6,549 bases of DNA from DALYLB01 sp046154695. GTDB lineage: Bacteria; Acidobacteriota; Blastocatellia; RBC074. The translations under genes and the position numbers were made by a program. The notes under the pieces are model-generated. The model did no database searches and had not been told where the DNA came from. It saw nothing but the letters and a program-made list of their open reading frames with translations. Each line of letters begins with the position of its first letter. The first letter of the stretch is position 1. Positions 1-6,549 of this stretch are shown one piece after another. Location of the stretch: NCBI GenBank assembly GCA_046154695.1, contig JBJXFI010000243.1, forward strand, positions 1 to 6,549, in the 5' to 3' direction.

Positions 1-95
1 CGCCCGTTTCACGGGCTTGAAAACCGTTTTTACCGACCCTGGGGTTCCGGCTTCGCCTTCACCCCAGGCTATATGCTGCCACCCGCTTCGCGGGT
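1..95. repeat. Cluster of three TTC-loop hairpins upstream of secA (probable intergenic repeat element)
   Basis: Three inverted repeats sit close together. The first pairs GCCCGT (2-7) with ACGGGC (11-16) around TTC. The second pairs CCTGGGGT (38-45) with ACCCCAGG (61-68) and holds an inner GGC-TTC-GCC hairpin (49-57). The third pairs ACCCGC (81-86) with GCGGGT (90-95) around TTC. All three stems are perfect and all three terminal loops read TTC. The block lies outside any convincing ORF and ends about 75 bases before the secA start. The arrangement resembles dispersed structured intergenic repeats seen in several bacterial phyla; membership of a family is inferred, since only one copy is in view. 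The window starts inside or at the edge of it, so its left boundary is unknown. No T-run follows the last hairpin, so it is not a classic terminator. Confidence 0.6.
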
Positions 96-172
96 TGAGG
101 CAAAAGAATTTCAAAACACCCTCTCAGACCCATGTCTCCGACCCAACCGATTCGAAGAGGTGATATACGTCA

Positions 173-2917
<2,745 letters not shown>

Positions 2918-2936
2918 GCCGTCCTGGAGGAACAAA

Positions 2937-2969
2937 GAAAGGGGAGAAGCGCGTCGCTTCTCCCCTTTC
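2937..2969 (+). terminator. Rho-independent terminator after secA
   Basis: A perfect 15-bp stem (GAAAGGGGAGAAGCG, 2937-2951, with its complement at 2955-2969) closes on a three-base CGT loop. The descending arm ends in CCCCTTTC and continues TCGTTTC, giving a moderately T-rich tail. It starts 19 bases after the secA stop codon and lies ahead of an independent promoter, which fits a terminator separating secA from the next gene. Confidence 0.85.
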
Positions 2970-2990
2970 TCGTTTCGCCGGGCTCCAAAA

Positions 2991-3019
2991 TTGACACCCT
3001 CCCCACCGCCTCATAAAAT
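2991..3019 (+). promoter_or_regulatory. Strong sigma70-type promoter for the GlsB/YeaQ-like gene
   Basis: A perfect -35 hexamer TTGACA (2991-2996) is followed by a 17-base spacer and TAAAAT (3014-3019), one mismatch from TATAAT. Transcription should begin near 3026, leaving a leader of about 124 bases before the ATG at 3150. The site lies directly after the secA terminator, as expected for a new transcription unit. No clear riboswitch fold was recognised in the leader. Confidence 0.75.
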
Positions 3020-3149
3020 GACCGCGTTCCGACTCCCCGCTTCACTGCCTTCGCAGGCATCCGGTTCCGTCAATGCAATCGAAGCCTCCGGCGGCGGCTC
3101 GCGGGCCTCGCCGATCGTTCACCGCTTTTTCAACGTGGGAGAAAAGATT

Positions 3150-3404
3150 ATGATGGATTTCATCGGACTCGCGATCTTCGGCTTGATCGTCGGGATTATC
3201 GCCAAACTGCTCATGCCCGGAAAAGATCCGGGCGGCATCATCATGACGGCCATTCTCGGCATGGTCGGCTCCCTGGTCGCGACCTATGTCGGACGCACCT
3301 TCTTCGGATTGGGCCGGTATTATCAGGCGAAGTGGGTCATGTCGATCGTCGGCGCCGTGGCCCTGCTCGCGCTCTACCGCGTCATCGCCGGCCGCCGGGA
3401 ATGA
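3150..3404 (+). CDS. GlsB/YeaQ/YmgE family (transglycosylase-associated) small membrane protein
   Basis: This 84-residue, strongly hydrophobic protein matches the GlsB/YeaQ/YmgE family of small inner-membrane proteins, often linked to general stress or acid response; the exact biochemical role is unknown. Three membrane segments are visible at about residues 4-22, 31-48 and 62-80. The family's hallmark turn PGKDPGG lies at 23-29 between the first two, and the protein ends in a basic GRRE tail. Length and order are normal for the family. Translation starts at the first of two tandem ATG codons (3150 and 3153), with GGGAG at 3137-3141 eight bases upstream. The reading frame stays open further upstream, but that part overlaps secA in another frame and has no family similarity. 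Its own promoter lies at 2991-3019. No terminator is seen before the tRNA gene, so some read-through is possible. Confidence 0.92.
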   Translation: MMDFIGLAIFGLIVGIIAKLLMPGKDPGGIIMTAILGMVGSLVATYVGRTFFGLGRYYQAKWVMSIVGAVALLALYRVIAGRRE

Positions 3405-3417
3405 TCCGCGATCCCGT

Positions 3418-3447
3418 TTGCCAAGCACCCGGGTTGTGGTGTATGTT
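3418..3447 (+). promoter_or_regulatory. Probable promoter of tRNA-Arg
   Basis: TTGCCA (3418-3423) and TATGTT (3442-3447) are separated by 18 bases. The predicted start near 3454 is only a few bases before the mature tRNA 5' end at 3459. Each hexamer has one or two mismatches to consensus. The position is right for a tRNA promoter, but the match is moderate. Confidence 0.45.
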
Positions 3448-3458
3448 CCTCGCGGTGT

Positions 3459-3535
<77 letters not shown>

Positions 3536-3562
3536 TTTATTCATCTTGTTACCTAGATACTT

Positions 3563-3593
3563 AATGGGATGCGGATTTCGCATCCCATTTTTT
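3563..3593 (+). terminator. Rho-independent terminator of the tRNA-Arg unit
   Basis: A perfect 11-bp stem (AATGGGATGCG, 3563-3573, with CGCATCCCATT, 3579-3589) has the five-base loop GATTT. T residues run from 3588 to 3593 on the plus strand. It starts 28 bases after the tRNA CCA end. On the minus strand the hairpin is followed by AAGTATC rather than a T-run, so it should act mainly in the plus direction. Confidence 0.9.
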
Positions 3594-3605
3594 CATGCGC
3601 GCAAT

Positions 3606-3626
3606 TCTCATGACGGTCTCATGACG
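3606..3626. repeat. Tandem 10-bp direct repeat TCTCATGACG, 11-bp period
   Basis: TCTCATGACG occurs at 3606-3615 and again at 3617-3626, one base apart, giving an 11-bp period (about one helical turn). The pair is flanked by GCAATT (3601-3606) and its complement AATTGC (3628-3633). It lies between the tRNA terminator and the 3' end of the minus-strand membrane-protein gene, downstream of both, so an operator role has no obvious target promoter. Confidence 0.6.
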
Positions 3627-3640
3627 CAATTGCTTCCCTC

Positions 3641-3793
3641 TCACTTGAGCGTCGCAGCCATGCCGAAGACGCCGCCCACTCCCGCCACCAGCGCGCCAAT
3701 CGCAATCGCCATCCACGAATGAAGCAGAATCCCCGCAAGCAACAGCAGCATTCCCAGCAACATCGCCAGATTGTAGATCCGCGCTTCCTTCAT
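3641..3793 (-). CDS. Putative small two-helix membrane protein, unknown function
   Basis: I do not recognise this gene. From the ATG at 3793 it encodes 50 residues starting MKEARIYNL, followed by two hydrophobic stretches. One runs about residues 8-25 (rich in Leu and Met); the other, about 27-47, is rich in Ala, Gly, Val and Ile. The two are joined by HSW, and the protein ends in Lys. That pattern fits a small inner-membrane hairpin protein. The frame stays open to a TTG at 3832, which would add 13 acidic residues (63 in total), but no ribosome binding site precedes the TTG. The ATG has GAGG only one base away, so neither start is well supported. The gene lies downstream of the lysine-rich peptide gene on the same strand, past that gene's terminator, and has no visible promoter of its own. 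It may depend on read-through. A different minus-strand frame here (3561-3839) has no membrane or family pattern. Confidence 0.55.
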   Translation of the reverse strand: MKEARIYNLAMLLGMLLLLAGILLHSWMAIAIGALVAGVGGVFGMAATLK

Positions 3794-3833
3794 TCCTCGA
3801 TCGCTCGCGGCCGCCTCCGCATCCGATTCCAAA

Positions 3834-3865
3834 CAGCAAAATAGGGGTGGTTTCCCACCCCTATT
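3834..3865 (-). terminator. Rho-independent terminator of the lysine-rich peptide gene (minus strand)
   Basis: An 11-bp perfect stem (3840-3850 with 3855-3865, arm AATAGGGGTGG) closes on a four-base loop that reads GAAA on the minus strand, a stable GNRA-type tetraloop. Read on the minus strand, the distal arm ends CCCCTATT and continues TTGCTG, giving a T-rich tail. It begins about 50 bases after the stop codon at 3916. In the plus direction the tail is TCTAAAATG, which is weaker. Confidence 0.78.
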
Positions 3866-3915
3866 CTAAAATGTCTCGAGAATAAAATGTGCTTGATCAA
3901 GCATCGCGAGAGCTG

Positions 3916-4002
3916 TTATTTCTTCTTCGCAGCCTTCTTCGCGGGTTTCGCGGCCTTCTTCGCGGGCTTCGCAGCCTTCTTCGCAGCTTTCTTGGCAGCC
4001 AT
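3916..4002 (-). CDS. 28-residue lysine/alanine-rich basic peptide (histone H1 tail-like)
   Basis: The ORF reads ATG to TAA for 28 residues: one Met, 13 Lys, 12 Ala and 2 Pro, with no acidic, aromatic or other residue. Residues 7-27 are three heptads of the form AKKAAKP, the last ending in K instead of P. Such composition is typical of the C-terminal tails of eukaryotic histone H1 and of bacterial H1-like or AlgP-type proteins, which bind DNA or other polyanions by charge. Here there is no globular domain, so nucleic-acid binding or condensation is inference. The gene is convincing despite its size. AAAGGAGA (minus strand, 4016-4009) lies with AGGAG seven bases from the ATG, a near-consensus promoter lies at 4124-4096, and a terminator follows at 3865-3834. 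The predicted transcript is about 250 bases. Alternatives are a dual-function small RNA, a polyamine- or phosphate-buffering peptide, or the remnant of a longer H1-like protein. Confidence 0.75.
   Translation of the reverse strand: MAAKKAAKKAAKPAKKAAKPAKKAAKKK
3922..3984 (-). repeat. Three tandem 21-bp units inside the lysine-rich peptide gene
   Basis: Codons 7-13, 14-20 and 21-27 form three in-frame 21-base units beginning GCGAAGAAGGC. Units 1 and 2 differ at two third-codon positions (GCT/GCC and AAG/AAA), so the peptide heptad AKKAAKP is identical. Unit 3 differs from unit 1 only in its last codon (AAG for CCC). The pattern indicates growth by in-frame duplication, so the copy number could vary between relatives. 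Confidence 0.85.
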
Positions 4003-4032
4003 GGTGTTTCTCCTTTCTCTCGTTGATAGCCT

Positions 4033-4069
4033 GACCACAAGATGAAGTACTGATTTATCTCTTGTGGTC
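4033..4069 (-). promoter_or_regulatory. 10-bp inverted repeat in the 5' leader of the lysine-rich peptide gene
   Basis: GACCACAAGA (4033-4042) and TCTTGTGGTC (4060-4069) are perfect complements around a 17-base loop. The element lies in the predicted leader, between the -10 box (4096-4101) and the ribosome binding site (4009-4016). No T-run follows on the minus strand, so it is not a terminator. It could be an RNA stem that stabilises the message, a regulatory leader, or a DNA-level operator for a dimeric repressor. I see no pairing between its loop and the ribosome binding site. Confidence 0.6.
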
Positions 4070-4095
4070 TAGAGCAATAAACATACTAGATGTAG

Positions 4096-4124
4096 CTTAT
4101 AAACTCGTTCGCAACATGTGTCAA
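4096..4124 (-). promoter_or_regulatory. Near-consensus sigma70-type promoter of the lysine-rich peptide gene
   Basis: On the minus strand a perfect TTGACA (4124-4119) is followed by a 17-base spacer and TATAAG (4101-4096), one mismatch from TATAAT. Transcription should start near 4089, giving a leader of about 86 bases. Hexamers and spacing of this quality predict strong constitutive or tightly repressed expression. Confidence 0.8.
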
Positions 4125-4159
4125 GAATTATTTTGTGCATGCAAGAAGCGACGACGCAT

Positions 4160-4176
4160 GCGATGCGGCGCATCGC
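4160..4176. promoter_or_regulatory. Palindrome between two divergent promoters (possible operator)
   Basis: GCGATGC (4160-4166) and GCATCGC (4170-4176) are perfect complements around GGC. The site lies between the minus-strand promoter (-35 at 4119-4124) and the plus-strand promoter (-35 at 4207-4212), where a shared regulator could bind. In GC-rich DNA a 7-bp palindrome can also arise by chance. Confidence 0.35.
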
Positions 4177-4206
4177 GAATGAAAAGGGCGGGCGTTCTCG
4201 ATTCGA

Positions 4207-4236
4207 TTGTCATCTTCGATCGACGCGTATGATAAT
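4207..4236 (+). promoter_or_regulatory. Probable promoter of the M28 peptidase gene
   Basis: TTGTCA (4207-4212) and GATAAT (4231-4236) each have one mismatch to consensus and are separated by 18 bases. The predicted start near 4243 leaves a leader of about 99 bases before the ATG at 4342. The site coincides with the extreme upstream end of the open frame, which argues against translation starting there. Confidence 0.5.
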
Positions 4237-4341
4237 GCGCGTGCGGATGAGCCCATGTTTATTGGTGTTTCGCGCGCATGGAGAGAAGTCGAAGAGCGAC
4301 GGAACAAGGCGGAGAAAACCATCATCATCAAAGGAGAGCGA

Positions 4342-6498
<2,157 letters not shown>

Positions 6499-6517
6499 GG
6501 CGCGCGAAGAAAAACCA

Positions 6518-6549
<32 letters not shown>

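Noticed and set aside
1..172. Promoter for secA (TTGAAA at 17-22 or TATATG at 70-75)
   Set aside because: Neither hexamer has a partner at acceptable spacing, and both fall in or beside the hairpin element; the real promoter may lie upstream of the window.
3561..3839. Alternative minus-strand frame of 92 residues across the small membrane-protein gene
   Set aside because: It spans the tRNA terminator hairpin and has a Gly/Arg/Asp-rich pattern without membrane segments, while the overlapping frame gives a coherent two-helix protein.
3922..3984. Short tandem units read as a CRISPR array
   Set aside because: The 21-base units are contiguous with no spacers, and they encode in-frame peptide heptads.
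4207..4341. N-terminal extension of the M28 protein from the TTG at 4207
   Set aside because: It overlaps the likely promoter, has no ribosome binding site, and would put 45 residues before a clear signal peptide; the ATG at 4342 has AAGGAG in place.

Overview
This window is a GC-rich bacterial contig fragment. It holds three well-supported protein genes, one tRNA and two short minus-strand genes, with well-formed promoters and terminators between them. The organism cannot be named from the sequence. SecA is full length with the C-terminal zinc-binding motif, the upstream DNA carries a cluster of TTC-loop hairpins, and there is a peptide made almost only of lysine and alanine. Together these would fit a little-studied Gram-negative-type lineage (for example the PVC group or a candidate phylum), but that is inference. 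The window ends in a 31-base run of G, which looks like a contig-end artefact and suggests a draft or metagenome assembly.

Layout. Bases 1-95 hold three compact hairpins, probably an intergenic repeat family. Bases 173-2917 encode SecA, the ATPase motor of protein export, closed by a strong terminator at 2937-2969. A near-consensus sigma70-type promoter (2991-3019) then drives an 84-residue GlsB/YeaQ-type membrane protein (3150-3404). tRNA-Arg(CCG) follows at 3459-3535 with its own terminator at 3563-3593. Two minus-strand genes come next: a small putative two-helix membrane protein (3641-3793) and a 28-residue peptide (3916-4002) composed only of K, A and P after its Met. The peptide gene has a near-consensus promoter, a structured leader, an ideal ribosome binding site and a terminator, so it looks like a compact, strongly expressed unit. 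Divergent from it, 4342-6498 encodes a secreted zinc peptidase of the M28 family with the architecture of glutamate carboxypeptidase II. All metal ligands are kept, but several glutamate-pocket residues are replaced.

The genes do not form one pathway. SecA would export proteins such as the M28 peptidase, which has a signal peptide. The small membrane proteins and the basic peptide look like separate housekeeping or stress units. The most notable item is the H1-tail-like micro-gene with its complete expression signals, which is short enough to be missed by routine gene calling.
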